A stretch of 48,320 nucleotides of DNA from JAEULH01 sp034382075 (GCA_034382075.1 JAXMOZ010000014.1:1-48320); one strand, 5' to 3'; positions 9,219-17,774 are shown, counted from the stretch's first letter. Notes: a model not told the origin generated them from the sequence alone. Made by a program: numbers and translations.

Positions 9219-10182
9219 CGCGGCTTTTCATCATCTCGGTGGCGCGAACCAGCGCCGCGCGGATCCCCGGCTCCATCGCCGAGTGCCCGGCGTCGGGCAC
9301 GATGATGTAGCGCGAGCCATGCCAGGCGCGCGCCAAGGCGTCGGCGGTGATGATCGGGCAGACCATGTCGTAGCGGCCCTGGATGATGATCGCCGGCAGG
9401 TGGCTGACCCGGTCGACGCCGGCGAGCAACTCGCCCGGCTCAAGGAAGACGTCGTTGACGAAGAAGTGCGCCTCCAGCCGGGCCAAGGCGAGGGCGGCAC
9501 TCTGGCTGCCATTCACCGGCGTCGCCGGATCCTCGCGACGGGGAATGAGGTTGGAGCAGACGCTCTCGTATCGGCTCCAGGCAGCGGCCGCCGGGTGGTG
9601 GATCTGCGGATCCGGATCGGTCAGCCGCCGGTAGTAGTTGTGAAGCAGGTCGGAGCGCTCGCCCTCGGGCAGGAACTCGACGAAGGCCCGCCGCGACTCC
9701 GGGAAAAACGTTCCCATGCCGTTGAGGAACCAGTCGATCTCCCGGGCGGTGCCGAGGAAGATGCCGCGAAGGACGAACCCGGCGCAGGCGTCCGGGTAGC
9801 AGATGCCGTAGGCCAAAGACAGGGTCGATCCCCAGGAGCCGCCGAACAGGATCCAGCGGTCGACGGACAGATGCCGGCGCAGCGCCTCGATGTCGGCGAT
9901 CAGGTGCGGCGTGGTGTTGTCCGCGGTCTCAGCGTGCGGCGTGGAGCGGCCGCAGCCGCGCTGGTCGAAGATGATCACCCGGTAGTAGCGGGGATCGAAG
10001 AACCGCCGGTGCGCGGTCGCCGCGCCGGCGCCGGGGCCGCCGTGGAGGAACAGCACCGGGACGCCGCGCGGGTTGCCCGACTGCTCCCAATACATCACGT
10101 GCCGGTCGTCCAGCCTGAGCCGGCCCGTGACGTAGGGTTCGATCTCCGGGAAGAGATCGTGGCGGGTGTAGCGGACGTCCAT
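9211..10182 (-). CDS. pip: Prolyl aminopeptidase
   Basis: A 323-residue alpha/beta-hydrolase of peptidase family S33, cytoplasmic, releasing N-terminal proline from peptides. It has the oxyanion motif HGGPGAG near residue 49, DQRGCGRSTPHA, the nucleophile elbow GGSWGSTLSLAY, QGRYDMVCP with the acid, and the His in DAGHSA near the C-terminus. Length matches the family (310-330). The ATG at 10182 begins the conserved YTRHDLFPEIEPY region; the upstream part of the frame lacks similarity. Confidence 0.93.
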   Translation of the reverse strand: MDVRYTRHDLFPEIEPYVTGRLRLDDRHVMYWEQSGNPRGVPVLFLHGGPGAGAATAHRRFFDPRYYRVIIFDQRGCGRSTPHAETADNTTPHLIADIEALRRHLSVDRWILFGGSWGSTLSLAYGICYPDACAGFVLRGIFLGTAREIDWFLNGMGTFFPESRRAFVEFLPEGERSDLLHNYYRRLTDPDPQIHHPAAAAWSRYESVCSNLIPRREDPATPVNGSQSAALALARLEAHFFVNDVFLEPGELLAGVDRVSHLPAIIIQGRYDMVCPIITADALARAWHGSRYIIVPDAGHSAMEPGIRAALVRATEMMKSRAG

Positions 10183-10261
10183 GCGAGGCGTGAGCCGTTC
10201 CTTTTTTGAGACCCAGTGAATATAAGCTGACGGGCGAGATGGGCAAAACTCCTTCCTGATC

Positions 10262-11119
10262 ATGCCGCAGCCGGGCGCTCAGGCAAGCGTACGGACACAC
10301 GGGCGGGGCCAACCCGCGGGCCGGCGCGCCTCGTCGCTGCTGTGGCTGGGCGCATGTGTCCTCATCCTCGGGCTGTGGCCGCTCTCGCCGCGGGCGGAGG
10401 AGGCGTTGAGCCGGGTCGTCGCCGTGATCGACGGCGACACGCTGCGCATCGACCCGCCGGTGAACGGGCTGGACGAGGTGCGCCTCGCCGGCATCGAGGC
10501 GGTGAAACCGCCCTTGGGCCGCCCGGCGGATCGGCCATGGCCGCTGGCGCTGCAGGCCGACCGGGCGCTCGCCGAACTGGCGCAGGGACAAGCTGTCCGG
10601 CTGGTGGCGGCGGAGCGGCCGGTGGACCGCTACGGCCGGCTGCTGGCCCAGGTGTACCTCGCCGACGGCCGCTGGCTGCAGGGCGAGCTGCTGCGCGAAG
10701 GGCTGGCCAGGGTCGCGACCGGCGCCGACAGCCGAGCCGAGGCCAAGCGCATGCAGGAGATCGAGGCGGAGGCCCGGGAGGCGCGCCGGGGGTTGTGGGC
10801 CTCGCCGGTCTACGCCGTCGCCTCGCCGACGACGGTGCGAGACCGGGTCGGCAGCTTCGCCGTGGTCGAGGGCGAGGTCGTCGCCGCCCGGAGGGTCAAG
10901 GACCGGGTCTACCTCAACTTCGGCAGCGACTGGCGCGACGACTTCACCATCACCATTGCCGCCGCCGCCCTGCCTCTGTTCGCAGAGGCCGGGCTCGACC
11001 CGCTGGCGCTTGCAGGCAAGAGCGTCCGCGTCCGCGGCTGGGTGGAGCGCTACAACGGCCCGGCGATCGAGGCGACCCACCCCGAGCAGATCGAACTGCT
11101 GGAAAAGGCCGCGCGGTAG
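10262..11119 (+). CDS. Membrane-anchored or secreted SNase-like nuclease
   Basis: A 285-residue protein. A basic N-terminus and hydrophobic segment (residues 25-43, LLWLGACVLILGLWPLSP) form a signal peptide or anchor. Residues 48-165 match the staphylococcal nuclease (thermonuclease) fold: VVAVIDGDTLRI, VRLAGIEAVKPP, then DRYGRLLAQVYL. In this family the metal-binding Asp and the Arg/Glu pair do the hydrolysis; here the DGD is seen and the usual RLxGID reads RLAGIE. A C-terminal region of about 100 residues has an OB-like pattern. It is divergent from pip, with 79 bases between the starts. Confidence 0.8.
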   Translation: MPQPGAQASVRTHGRGQPAGRRASSLLWLGACVLILGLWPLSPRAEEALSRVVAVIDGDTLRIDPPVNGLDEVRLAGIEAVKPPLGRPADRPWPLALQADRALAELAQGQAVRLVAAERPVDRYGRLLAQVYLADGRWLQGELLREGLARVATGADSRAEAKRMQEIEAEAREARRGLWASPVYAVASPTTVRDRVGSFAVVEGEVVAARRVKDRVYLNFGSDWRDDFTITIAAAALPLFAEAGLDPLALAGKSVRVRGWVERYNGPAIEATHPEQIELLEKAAR

Positions 11120-11221
11120 GGCCGCCCGACCAGAGGCCGACCACGCGGCCGATTGCGAATCAACCGCGGTTGCGTCTCGTGGTAGGGTGGCGATCATCTC
11201 TTTATGCGGAGGAACGCGATT

Positions 11222-11716
11222 ATGTCCGGGAACGGAGACCTCAGCCGCCGCGCCCTCCTGGCGGGCTTGGCGGCTTGCCCGTTGGTTCTGGCCGGCGCGC
11301 CTGCGCGGGCGTCGGCCGAGCTGCCGAAGATGGTGGTGATGAAGGACCCGAGCTGCGGCTGCTGCGGCGCCTGGATCGACCATGTCCGCGCGGCCGGCTT
11401 CCCGGTCGAGGTGATCGACAGCGGCGAGATGGACCGGCACAAGCGCCGCCTCGGGGTGCCGGCGGCGCTGGCCTCCTGCCACACCGCCCAAGTCGGCGGC
11501 TACGTCGTCGAGGGGCACGTGCCGGCGGCGGAGATCGAGCGCCTCCTCGCGGAGCGGCCGCAGGCGGTCGGCCTCGCCGCGCCGGGCATGCCGGTGGGCT
11601 CGCCGGGGATGGAGGTGCCGGGGATGGCGCCCGACAGCTACGACCTCGTCCTGTTCGGACCCTCGGGCCAGAGCCGGTTCGCCCGCTACCGCGGTGACGA
11701 GCGGCTGTCCGGTTGA
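11222..11716 (+). CDS. DUF411 periplasmic metal-associated protein
   Basis: A 164-residue protein. The N-terminus has a twin-Arg-type signal (DLSRRALLAGLAACPLVL to ARA-SAE). The mature protein has the DUF411 motif KDPSCGCCGAWIDHV near residues 42-56, then ASCHTAQVGGYVVEGHVPA. DUF411 proteins are often found with copper genes and are thought to bind copper, but no copper gene is adjacent here. The ATG at 11222 follows GGAGG. The tail has a Gly/Pro/Met-rich stretch (PGMPVGSPGMEVPGM) that could also bind metal. Confidence 0.85.
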   Translation: MSGNGDLSRRALLAGLAACPLVLAGAPARASAELPKMVVMKDPSCGCCGAWIDHVRAAGFPVEVIDSGEMDRHKRRLGVPAALASCHTAQVGGYVVEGHVPAAEIERLLAERPQAVGLAAPGMPVGSPGMEVPGMAPDSYDLVLFGPSGQSRFARYRGDERLSG

Positions 11717-11756
11717 GCGGTTTGGGCTTGAGTTGATGCAGCGGCCTCTACAACAG

Positions 11757-11839
11757 CGTCATCGCCACCGCGGAGCGGCGTAGCGATCCAGTATCGGGGC
11801 AATGGATTGCCGCGTTGGCTTCGCCTCCTCGCAACGACG
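11757..11839 (+). repeat. Palindromic repeat family A, copy 1 of local cluster
   Basis: It reads in the same direction as the consensus, from CGTCATCGCC through CGATCCAGTAT and the centre to CGCCTCCTCGCAACGACG. The inner arm has diverged (AATGGATTGC in place of ACTGGATTGC). It lies in the 420-base gap between the DUF411 gene and the ABC permease gene, which holds three copies and no gene. Confidence 0.75.
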
Positions 11840-11862
11840 ATGTTCTTCTTCACTTACAGCAT

Positions 11863-11947
11863 CGTCATCGCGAGCCGCTGAGCAACGTGGCGATCCAGTG
11901 CAAGGTTCACTGGATTGCTTCGTCGTCTTCGCATCCTCGCAATGACG
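11863..11947 (+). repeat. Palindromic repeat family A, copy 2 of local cluster
   Basis: A well-preserved copy: GTCATCGCGAGCCG, CGATCCAGTG, a centre of AAGGTTC, CACTGGATTGCTTCG and CCTCGCAATGACG. The ends (GTCATCGCGAG with CTCGCAATGAC) and the centre (ATCCAGTG with CACTGGAT) form an imperfect inverted repeat of about 85 bases. Confidence 0.8.
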
Positions 11948-11988
11948 ACCTTCTTCGCAACGACGATGTTCTTATTCACTTACAGTAT

Positions 11989-12071
11989 CGTCATCGCGAG
12001 CCGCGGAGCGGCGTGGCGATCCAGTATCAGGGCAATAGATTGCCGCGTCGGCTTCGCCTCCTCGAATGACG
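11989..12071 (+). repeat. Palindromic repeat family A, copy 3 of local cluster
   Basis: Closely resembles copy 1, including the same unusual centre (CAGTAT, GGGCAAT, ATTGCCGCGT). The 30 or so bases before it (CGACGATGTTCTT, TTCACTTACAG) repeat those before copy 2. This shows that a segment of the cluster was duplicated rather than three independent insertions. Confidence 0.78.
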
Positions 12072-12139
12072 ACGTTCTTATTGCAAAAGTTGATGTAATC
12101 ACGAGCCGCGGTCCAGCTGACGAGGGCGCGGCCGCAGCG

Positions 12140-12970
12140 CTACTCCCCCTGCTGCAGGAGCAGGCCGCGCCTGCGGGCTACGCGGATCGTGCCCAGGAAG
12201 ATGGCGATAGCGCAGCTGAGGTAGACGGCGTTCAGCGCCAGCGAGGCGGCGAACAGGTCGAAGCGGAACCGGTCCTCGAACAACACCGCGCGCATGCCCT
12301 CGAAAACCGGCGCCGAGGGCAAAGCCCAGGCGATGGGCTGCAGCCACTCGGGCAGGCTGGCGATGGGATAGTAGATCCCGCTCAACGGCGCGATGGCGAA
12401 GACCGCCACCCAGGCCAGGCTCTCGGCGCCGAGGCCCAAGCGCAGCACCAGCGCCGAGACGATCAGGCCGATGCTCCAGCCGAAGATCAGCAGATTGAAG
12501 AAGAACGCCGCGAGCGGCGGGCCGAGGCTGAACACCCAGACGTCGAACAGCGGCAGCGCCAGCAGCGCCGCGGGGGTCACGCTGATCAGCGAGCGGATCA
12601 GGCTCATGGTGGTGAGCGCGGCGACGAGCTCGATGGGCCGGAGCGGGCTCACGAACAGCTGCCCCAGGTTGCGCGCCCACATCTCCTCCATGAACGACAG
12701 CGACACGCCCAGGTTGGAGCGAAACAGCACGTCCCAGAGCAGCACCGCCGAGATCAGGACGCCCGCGGCCTGCGCCACCCACGAGCTGTTCTGGAGGAAG
12801 AAGCTGGTGACGAAGCCCCAGAGGATCATCTGCACCGTCGGCCAGTAGGCCAGCTCCAGGATCCGCGGCCACGAGCGCCTCAGCACGTAGAGATGGCGCA
12901 GGATGATGGCGCCGACCCGGCGCGCCGACAGCCTGAGCCCGCCCCGGGAAAGGCCGGTGTCCGCGATCAT
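12140..12970 (-). CDS. ABC-2 type exporter permease
   Basis: A 276-residue inner-membrane protein with about six hydrophobic helices and the ABC-2 permease arrangement (long N-terminal cytoplasmic helix, then LAYWPTVQMILWGFVTSFFL, then PLSGIYYPIASLP before the last helices). It pairs with the ATPase encoded just upstream; the two genes overlap by four bases (12967-12970). The pair would form a homodimeric exporter. The substrate is unknown; such pairs export drugs, polysaccharides or lipids. Confidence 0.85.
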   Translation of the reverse strand: MIADTGLSRGGLRLSARRVGAIILRHLYVLRRSWPRILELAYWPTVQMILWGFVTSFFLQNSSWVAQAAGVLISAVLLWDVLFRSNLGVSLSFMEEMWARNLGQLFVSPLRPIELVAALTTMSLIRSLISVTPAALLALPLFDVWVFSLGPPLAAFFFNLLIFGWSIGLIVSALVLRLGLGAESLAWVAVFAIAPLSGIYYPIASLPEWLQPIAWALPSAPVFEGMRAVLFEDRFRFDLFAASLALNAVYLSCAIAIFLGTIRVARRRGLLLQQGE

Positions 12971-13752
12971 CGGCTGGCCAGCTTCTTGGCGTCCTCGAAC
13001 GGCTTGCGCCGGTCGCGGGCGATGTCGAGGAACACCTCTTCCAGGGTGCGCCGGCCGTAGCGGGCGATGAGCTCGGAAGGCGAGCCGCGATCGACGATCG
13101 AGCCCGCGCGCATCATCACCACGTCGTCGCAGAGCCGCTCGACCTCGCCCATGTTGTGGGAGGCAAGCACGATGGTGGCGCCGCTCTCGCGCTGATAGGC
13201 CTGGAGGTAGCCGCGGACCCAGTCGGCCGTGTCCGGGTCCAGCGAGGCGGTGGGCTCGTCGAGGAGCAAGAGCCTGGGCGCGTTCAGCATCGCCTTGGCC
13301 AGGGCGACCCGCGTTCGCTGGCCCGACGACAGGTCGCCGGTGGGGCGGCTGAGGAACCCCTCCAGATCCAGGGCCGCCGCAAGCTCCGCGATCCTGGCCT
13401 TCGGCTTGGCGAGGCCGTAGAGGTGGGCGTAGACGGTCAGGTTCTCGACCACCGACAGGCGCCGGGGCAAGTCCACGTAGGGCGAGGAAAAATTCATCCG
13501 GCCGAGAACCCGGTGACGCTCGCGGAGCATGTCGTGGCCAAGGACCCGCACGCTCCCCGAGGTCGGCAGCAGCAGGCCAAGGAGGATGGAGATGGTGGTG
13601 GTCTTCCCCGCGCCGTTGCCGCCGAGCAGAGCCAGGGTAGAGCCGGCGCTGGCGGTGAAGCTGACGTCGTTCAGCGCGGCGACCTCGCCGTAGCGCTTGC
13701 TCACCCGGTCGACGACGACGACCAGGGCGGCGCTCTCGGGGTCATCGCGCAT
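12967..13752 (-). CDS. ABC exporter ATP-binding protein
   Basis: A 261-residue ATPase partner of the ABC-2 permease. It has Walker A GGNGAGKTTT near residue 44, Q-loop region NFSSPYVDLP, signature LSSGQRTRVALA, Walker B LLLLDEPTASLDP and the switch His in LASHNM. The NFSSPYVDLP loop has Asn-Phe where many ATPases carry Gln, so the classical Q-loop Gln is not obvious. The gene is divergent from the phosphoesterase gene, with about 160 bases between starts. Confidence 0.9.
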   Translation of the reverse strand: MRDDPESAALVVVVDRVSKRYGEVAALNDVSFTASAGSTLALLGGNGAGKTTTISILLGLLLPTSGSVRVLGHDMLRERHRVLGRMNFSSPYVDLPRRLSVVENLTVYAHLYGLAKPKARIAELAAALDLEGFLSRPTGDLSSGQRTRVALAKAMLNAPRLLLLDEPTASLDPDTADWVRGYLQAYQRESGATIVLASHNMGEVERLCDDVVMMRAGSIVDRGSPSELIARYGRRTLEEVFLDIARDRRKPFEDAKKLASR

Positions 13753-13913
13753 GGCGCGGGCTCGGCGGGAGAGTTTCAGGCTGCGGCATTGGCCTTATGT
13801 GCCGCCGCCGGCTGCCGGGTGCAACGCCCGCCGCCGCCGGCGGCCCGCCCCGCCCCAACGCCCTCGTTCCTTGCTTGCGCCCTTCGGCGGCCGAGAGCAT
13901 CTCTTCTGCGGCG

Positions 13914-14660
13914 ATGATGACCTCCTCGACAGCCGGCGGCGCGCCTTCGCCGCAATGCCCCGACGGGACCCGGATCTACGCCGTCGGCGACATCCATGGC
14001 CGCGACGACCTCCTAATCCGGATGCATGCGATGATCCTGGCCGACCTGCGGGCGCGCCCGGTCGCCGCGCCTACCGTGGTCTACCTCGGCGATTACGTCG
14101 ACCGTGGCTCGGGCTCGTTCGAGGTCATCGAGTTTCTGATCAACGAGCCGCTGCCCGGCTGCACCAGCGTCCCCCTCATGGGCAACCACGAGGACATGAT
14201 GCTGCGCTTCATCGACGGCCCGCCGACGCTGACCTGGCTGGTGAACGGCGGCATCGCCACCCTCGCCAGCTACGGCGTGGGCGCGGGTCTCTCCACCGTC
14301 TATCTCGCCGACCTCGACATCCTCCGCCGCGAACTGCGCGCGGCGGTGCCGCCGGCGCACATGCGCTTCCTGCTCGGGCTCGCCCTGATGCACGTCGCCG
14401 GCGACTATGCCTTCGTCCATGCCGGCGTCCGCCCGGGGGTCGGCCTCGAGGCGCAGGTGCCGGCCGACCTGCTCTGGATCCGCGACAAGTTTCTCGATTC
14501 GCGCAAAGACCACGGCAAGATCGTGATCCACGGCCACACGATCACCGAGGACCCGGAGATCCGCGCCAACCGCATCGGGATCGACACCGGCGCCTTCGCC
14601 TCCGACCGGCTGACGTGCCTGGTGCTCGAAGGCAGCGAGCGGCGGTTCCTCCAGACCTGA
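13914..14660 (+). CDS. Metallophosphoesterase (bacterial PPP-like)
   Basis: A 248-residue calcineurin-like phosphoesterase with all metal-site blocks: GDIHGR near residue 24, YLGDYVDRGS near residue 57, GNHED near residue 89, HAG near residue 168 and HGHT near residue 202. Such proteins remove phosphate from phosphoproteins or small molecules using two metal ions. It may be part of the gmhA-hldE unit that follows 70 bases later, but it is not the usual GmhB phosphatase (a HAD enzyme), and no claim for that role is made. Two ATGs are adjacent at 13914 and 13917. Confidence 0.88.
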   Translation: MMTSSTAGGAPSPQCPDGTRIYAVGDIHGRDDLLIRMHAMILADLRARPVAAPTVVYLGDYVDRGSGSFEVIEFLINEPLPGCTSVPLMGNHEDMMLRFIDGPPTLTWLVNGGIATLASYGVGAGLSTVYLADLDILRRELRAAVPPAHMRFLLGLALMHVAGDYAFVHAGVRPGVGLEAQVPADLLWIRDKFLDSRKDHGKIVIHGHTITEDPEIRANRIGIDTGAFASDRLTCLVLEGSERRFLQT

Positions 14661-14728
14661 GCGGGCGGCGACACGCTGAATGCCGCCGCTGCCTCGTCTG
14701 CCGGCCGCCAGCGTGGTACATCCGTGGC

Positions 14729-15307
14729 ATGGATCTCGACGCGTTCTTCGCAGGCGAACTCGACGAGCACATGGCGGCCGTCCAGGCGGTGCGCACCGCG
14801 CTGCTTGCCCCATTCTCCCGGCTCGTCCAAGCCTGCGCCGGCAGCATCCGCGGCGGCGGCAAGATCGTGCTGTTCGGCAACGGCGGCAGCGCCGCCGATG
14901 CCCAGCATCTCGCGACCGAGCTCTGCGTTTGCTATTCCACCCCACGGGCGCCGATTGCGGCGCTGGCTTTGACCACCGATACCTCGGCGCTCACCGCCAT
15001 CGGCAACGACCTCGGCTTCGCCCGGCTGTTCGCCCGGCAGATCGAGGCGCTGTGCCGGCCGGGCGACGTTTGCATCGGCATCTCCACCTCCGGTGAGAGC
15101 GACAACGTGCTGGCCGGACTTGCCGCCGCGCGCAAGCTGGGCTGCGTCGCCGCCGGCCTCGCCGGCCGCGACGGCGGGCGGATGGTCGGGCTGGCCGAGC
15201 CGCTGCTGATCGTGCCGGCCCGCTCCACCCCCAGGATCCAGGAGCTGCACATCACCTTGGGCCACATGCTCTGCGCCGCCCTCGAGGCCGAGCTCGGTCT
15301 GGCATGA
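14729..15307 (+). CDS. gmhA: Phosphoheptose isomerase GmhA
   Basis: A 192-residue SIS-domain isomerase that turns sedoheptulose-7-phosphate into D-glycero-D-manno-heptose-7-phosphate, the first step to LPS core heptose. It shows LFGNGGSAADAQHLATEL near residues 48-65 and GISTSGESDNVLAGL near residues 112-126; the C-terminal ELHITLGHMLC carries the His/Gln-type active-site region. Its stop overlaps the start of hldE by four bases, which strongly supports the pathway call. Length matches GmhA (about 190). Confidence 0.92.
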   Translation: MDLDAFFAGELDEHMAAVQAVRTALLAPFSRLVQACAGSIRGGGKIVLFGNGGSAADAQHLATELCVCYSTPRAPIAALALTTDTSALTAIGNDLGFARLFARQIEALCRPGDVCIGISTSGESDNVLAGLAAARKLGCVAAGLAGRDGGRMVGLAEPLLIVPARSTPRIQELHITLGHMLCAALEAELGLA

Positions 15308-16761
15308 GCCCGCGCCCGGCGCTGCTGCCGCTGGTGGATCGGCTCGCCGGCGCGCGGGTGGCCTGCATCGGCGACCTCATGCTCGACCGCTACGTCCGCG
15401 GCCGCGCCGAGCGAATCTCACCGGAGGCGCCGGTCCCGGTGCTCAGCGTCGAAGACGAGGCGGTCATGCCGGGCGGGGCCGGCAATGTCGCCCGCAACCT
15501 GCTGACGCTAGGGGCCGAGGCAAGGCTGGTGGGGCTGGTGGGCAATGATGCCGCCGGCGCGGAGCTCGCGGCGCTGCTCCGCACGCTGCCGCTCATGGAC
15601 GCGGCGCTGGTCGAGGAGCCGGGCCGGCAGACCACGATCAAGACCCGCTACCTCGCCCGCGCCCAGCAGATTCTCCGCGCCGACCGGGAGACGCTGGCGC
15701 CGCCGGCGCCCGAGGCGCGGGAGCGGCTGCTGGCTGCGGCGCTCGCGGCGGTCGAGACCAGCGCCGTCGTCATCCTCTCCGACTACGGCAAGGGCGCGCT
15801 TGCCGGAGGCGTTGCCGAGGGCGTTCTGGCCAGGGCCGGCGCTCTCGGCCGCCCGGCCGTCGTCGATCCAAAGGGCCGCGACTTCTCCCGCTACCTCGGC
15901 GCTACCGTCATCGCGCCGAACCGCGCCGAACTCGCCGCAGCCGTGGGCAGCGACGCCGCCAGGGGCTTCGAGGCGGAGGCGGCGCGGGCGCTGATCGCCC
16001 GCTTCGGCTTCCCGGCGGTGCTGGCGACGCTCGGGCGCGACGGCATGCTGCTGGTGACGGCGGCTGAAGTGCTGGCGCTGCCGGCGGATGCGCGCGACGT
16101 GTTCGACGTCTCCGGCGCCGGCGACACGGTGGTGGCGGCTTTTGCCGCGGCCATGGCGGCGGGCGCGCCCCTGGCGGAGGCGGCGGCTTTGGCCAACGTC
16201 GCCGCCGGCTTGGTGGTGGCCAAGGTCGGCACCGCCGTCGTCCGGCGCGAGGAACTGGCAGCCGCCTTGCGCCGGCGCGACCTGATGGCGGGCGAGGGCA
16301 AGATCGCGACCGCCGAGGACGCCGCCGAGCGAGCCGGGCGCTGGCGCCGGCAGGGCCTCAAAGTCGGCTTCACCAACGGCTGCTTCGACCTGCTGCATCC
16401 CGGCCACGTTTCGCTTCTGGCCCAGGCTAAGGCGGCCTGCGACCGGCTCGTTGTCGGCTTGAATGCGGATGCCTCGGTGGCCCGGCTCAAGGGTGCGGGC
16501 AGGCCGGTGCAAGGCGAGGCCGCCCGCGCGGCGGTCCTCGCCTCGCTCGAAAGCGTCGATCTGGTGGTCCTGTTCGCCGAGGACACGCCGCGGCGGCTGG
16601 TCGAGGCGCTGCGCCCGGACGTGCTGGTGAAGGGCGCCGACTACCGCCTGGAGCAGATCGTCGGCGCCGACCTGGTGGCGGGGTGGGGTGGGCAGGTGGT
16701 GCTCGCCCGATTGGAGCCGGGCTACTCCACCAGCCAGACCATCGCCCGCCTGGGGGAGTAG
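15304..16761 (+). CDS. hldE: Bifunctional heptose kinase/adenylyltransferase HldE
   Basis: A 485-residue two-domain enzyme of ADP-heptose synthesis. Residues 1 to about 320 are the PfkB-type kinase (VACIGDLMLDRYVRG, PGGAGNVARNL, and the catalytic DVSGAGDTVVAAFAAAM). Residues from about 350 are the nucleotidyltransferase, with GFTNGCFDLLHPGH at residues 355-368 and VKGADY later. It phosphorylates heptose-7-phosphate at C1, then adenylylates it after a phosphatase step. The last 17 codons (EPGYSTSQTIARLGE) occur again as a fragment at 17494-17544. Confidence 0.95.
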   Translation: MSPRPALLPLVDRLAGARVACIGDLMLDRYVRGRAERISPEAPVPVLSVEDEAVMPGGAGNVARNLLTLGAEARLVGLVGNDAAGAELAALLRTLPLMDAALVEEPGRQTTIKTRYLARAQQILRADRETLAPPAPEARERLLAAALAAVETSAVVILSDYGKGALAGGVAEGVLARAGALGRPAVVDPKGRDFSRYLGATVIAPNRAELAAAVGSDAARGFEAEAARALIARFGFPAVLATLGRDGMLLVTAAEVLALPADARDVFDVSGAGDTVVAAFAAAMAAGAPLAEAAALANVAAGLVVAKVGTAVVRREELAAALRRRDLMAGEGKIATAEDAAERAGRWRRQGLKVGFTNGCFDLLHPGHVSLLAQAKAACDRLVVGLNADASVARLKGAGRPVQGEAARAAVLASLESVDLVVLFAEDTPRRLVEALRPDVLVKGADYRLEQIVGADLVAGWGGQVVLARLEPGYSTSQTIARLGE

Positions 16762-16844
16762 TCCGCTTCCCGGCAGCCGCATGCGCCGGCCGTTGCGCCA
16801 CCCGAACCTCGAGGGCGAGCCCGACCGGCGACGCGGTGCCTGAG

Positions 16845-17006
16845 TTACATCTTCTTCTTGACGTCCTTGGCCGTGTCCTGAACGGCGTCACCCGCAGACT
16901 CGACGTCCTTGCCGACGCCTTCCGCGGTATTGCAGGCGCCGACAGCGGCGGTCGCAACCAGCATGGCGGCAAGAAGCGCACGGCGAAGCGTGATGCTGTT
17001 GGTCAT
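16845..17006 (-). CDS. Entericidin A/B-like lipoprotein, copy 1
   Basis: A 53-residue lipoprotein precursor: basic start, hydrophobic helix LLAAMLVATAAVGAC with lipobox VGAC, then the entericidin pattern NTAEGVGKDVESAGDAVQD and a Lys-rich end. Entericidins are small envelope lipoproteins first described as a toxin/antidote pair in E. coli; the role in alphaproteobacteria is not clear. It differs from copy 2 (17622-17774) at a minority of positions, and both remain open, so both may be made. The ATG at 17006 follows an AAAGGAGGC-type site. Confidence 0.85.
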   Translation of the reverse strand: MTNSITLRRALLAAMLVATAAVGACNTAEGVGKDVESAGDAVQDTAKDVKKKM

Positions 17007-17198
17007 GGGATGCCTCCTTTGATCTTGTACCCGAGAGTTCCGAGCGGTACGCCCGAAGGATCTTCGCCTTCTATCGAAGCCGGATTTTGAAGTACATCCC
17101 TCATCATGCAGGGCGACGTTATTCGCCAAACCGCATCCCTCAGGTGCGCCTGCCAGGAAGATGACGCCTCAATGCCTCGGGTGAGCGTCTAGCCGATC

Positions 17199-17489
17199 AG
17201 CTTGCGATCTTCAGCACCACCTTGCGGGTCTTTCCTTGCCTTCAGCGCCTGCATCGCCTGGCGCGCCTCGTCGGGGCGAAGGCCTGGTAGACGAGAAACT
17301 TGACTTGACCGGCGGCAAGCCCGTCCAGCAAGTCCTCGAAGAAGGCTCGCATCCACGCCGGCTTCACCGTCTGGTGTGCCCCCCAGTAGTAGCCGATCGC
17401 GGAGATGTTCTTCACCGAGAAGGATACTTGCCGGGATCTGCGGTGCGTCGCCGCTGGCGAAGCCGACGATCAGGATCCGACCGCCGTGC
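17199..17489 (-). pseudogene. Broken 3' part of the quinone oxidoreductase gene
   Basis: About 290 bases match 18085-18374, the 3' third of the intact oxidoreductase gene, with small indels. For example the block CTTCAGCACCACCTTGC is followed by a shortened copy of the next bases, and the frame is lost. The original stop is also gone. It lacks the 5' two thirds. It is a duplication remnant, not a gene. Confidence 0.85.
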
Positions 17490-17493
17490 CCCG

Positions 17494-17544
17494 CTGGAGC
17501 CCGGCTACTCCACCGGCCAGACCAGCGCCCGGAGGGCGGAGTAG
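17494..17544 (+). pseudogene. Fragment of the hldE 3' end
   Basis: Seventeen codons including the stop read LEPGYSTGQTSARRAE, close to the true HldE C-terminus at 16711-16761. There is no promoter or start, so it is only the left edge of the second duplication unit. Confidence 0.85.
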
Positions 17545-17621
17545 GGGTGCGGCGAAGATGCCGGCCGACGCGTCCGCCGAAGCATTACGGCGGCCGGCAC
17601 CTGCGCCGCCGGTCGACTGGT

Positions 17622-17774
17622 CTACCTCTTGGCGTCCCTGGCGGTGTCCTTGACGGCGTCGCCGGTGGACTCGACGTCCTTGCCGATGCCTTCGGCGGTG
17701 TTGCAGGCGCCGACCGCGGCGGTGGCAACCAGCATCGCGGCAAGAAGAGCGCGGCGAAGCGTGCGAGTGGTCAT
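17622..17774 (-). CDS. Entericidin A/B-like lipoprotein, copy 2
   Basis: A 50-residue paralog of copy 1, with the same helix and lipobox (ATAAVGAC), then NTAEGIGKDVESTGDAVKD and a shorter basic tail. It arose from the local tandem duplication. Its upstream region differs from that of copy 1 by a perfect hairpin at 17808-17827, so the two copies may be expressed differently. Confidence 0.85.
   Translation of the reverse strand: MTTRTLRRALLAAMLVATAAVGACNTAEGIGKDVESTGDAVKDTARDAKR

Larger units (their letters stand above)
16711..17489. repeat. Tandem duplication, left unit
   Basis: The left unit runs from the tail of hldE through the first entericidin gene to a broken piece of the quinone oxidoreductase gene. 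The same order recurs directly at 17494-18374. The join between units is abrupt: oxidoreductase-like sequence stops at about 17489 and hldE-like sequence resumes at 17494. Seen by direct comparison of the text. Confidence 0.8.

Noticed and set aside
11915..13060. A 381-codon frame on the + strand across the ABC permease gene
   Set aside because: It begins inside family A repeats and continues as an antisense shadow of the permease gene, with Gln/Arg/His-rich composition.
13914..16761. Phosphoesterase as the missing heptose bisphosphatase of the gmhA-hldE pathway
   Set aside because: The position is suggestive, but GmhB is a HAD-type enzyme; this is a calcineurin-like phosphatase with PPP motifs, so neighbourhood alone is not enough.
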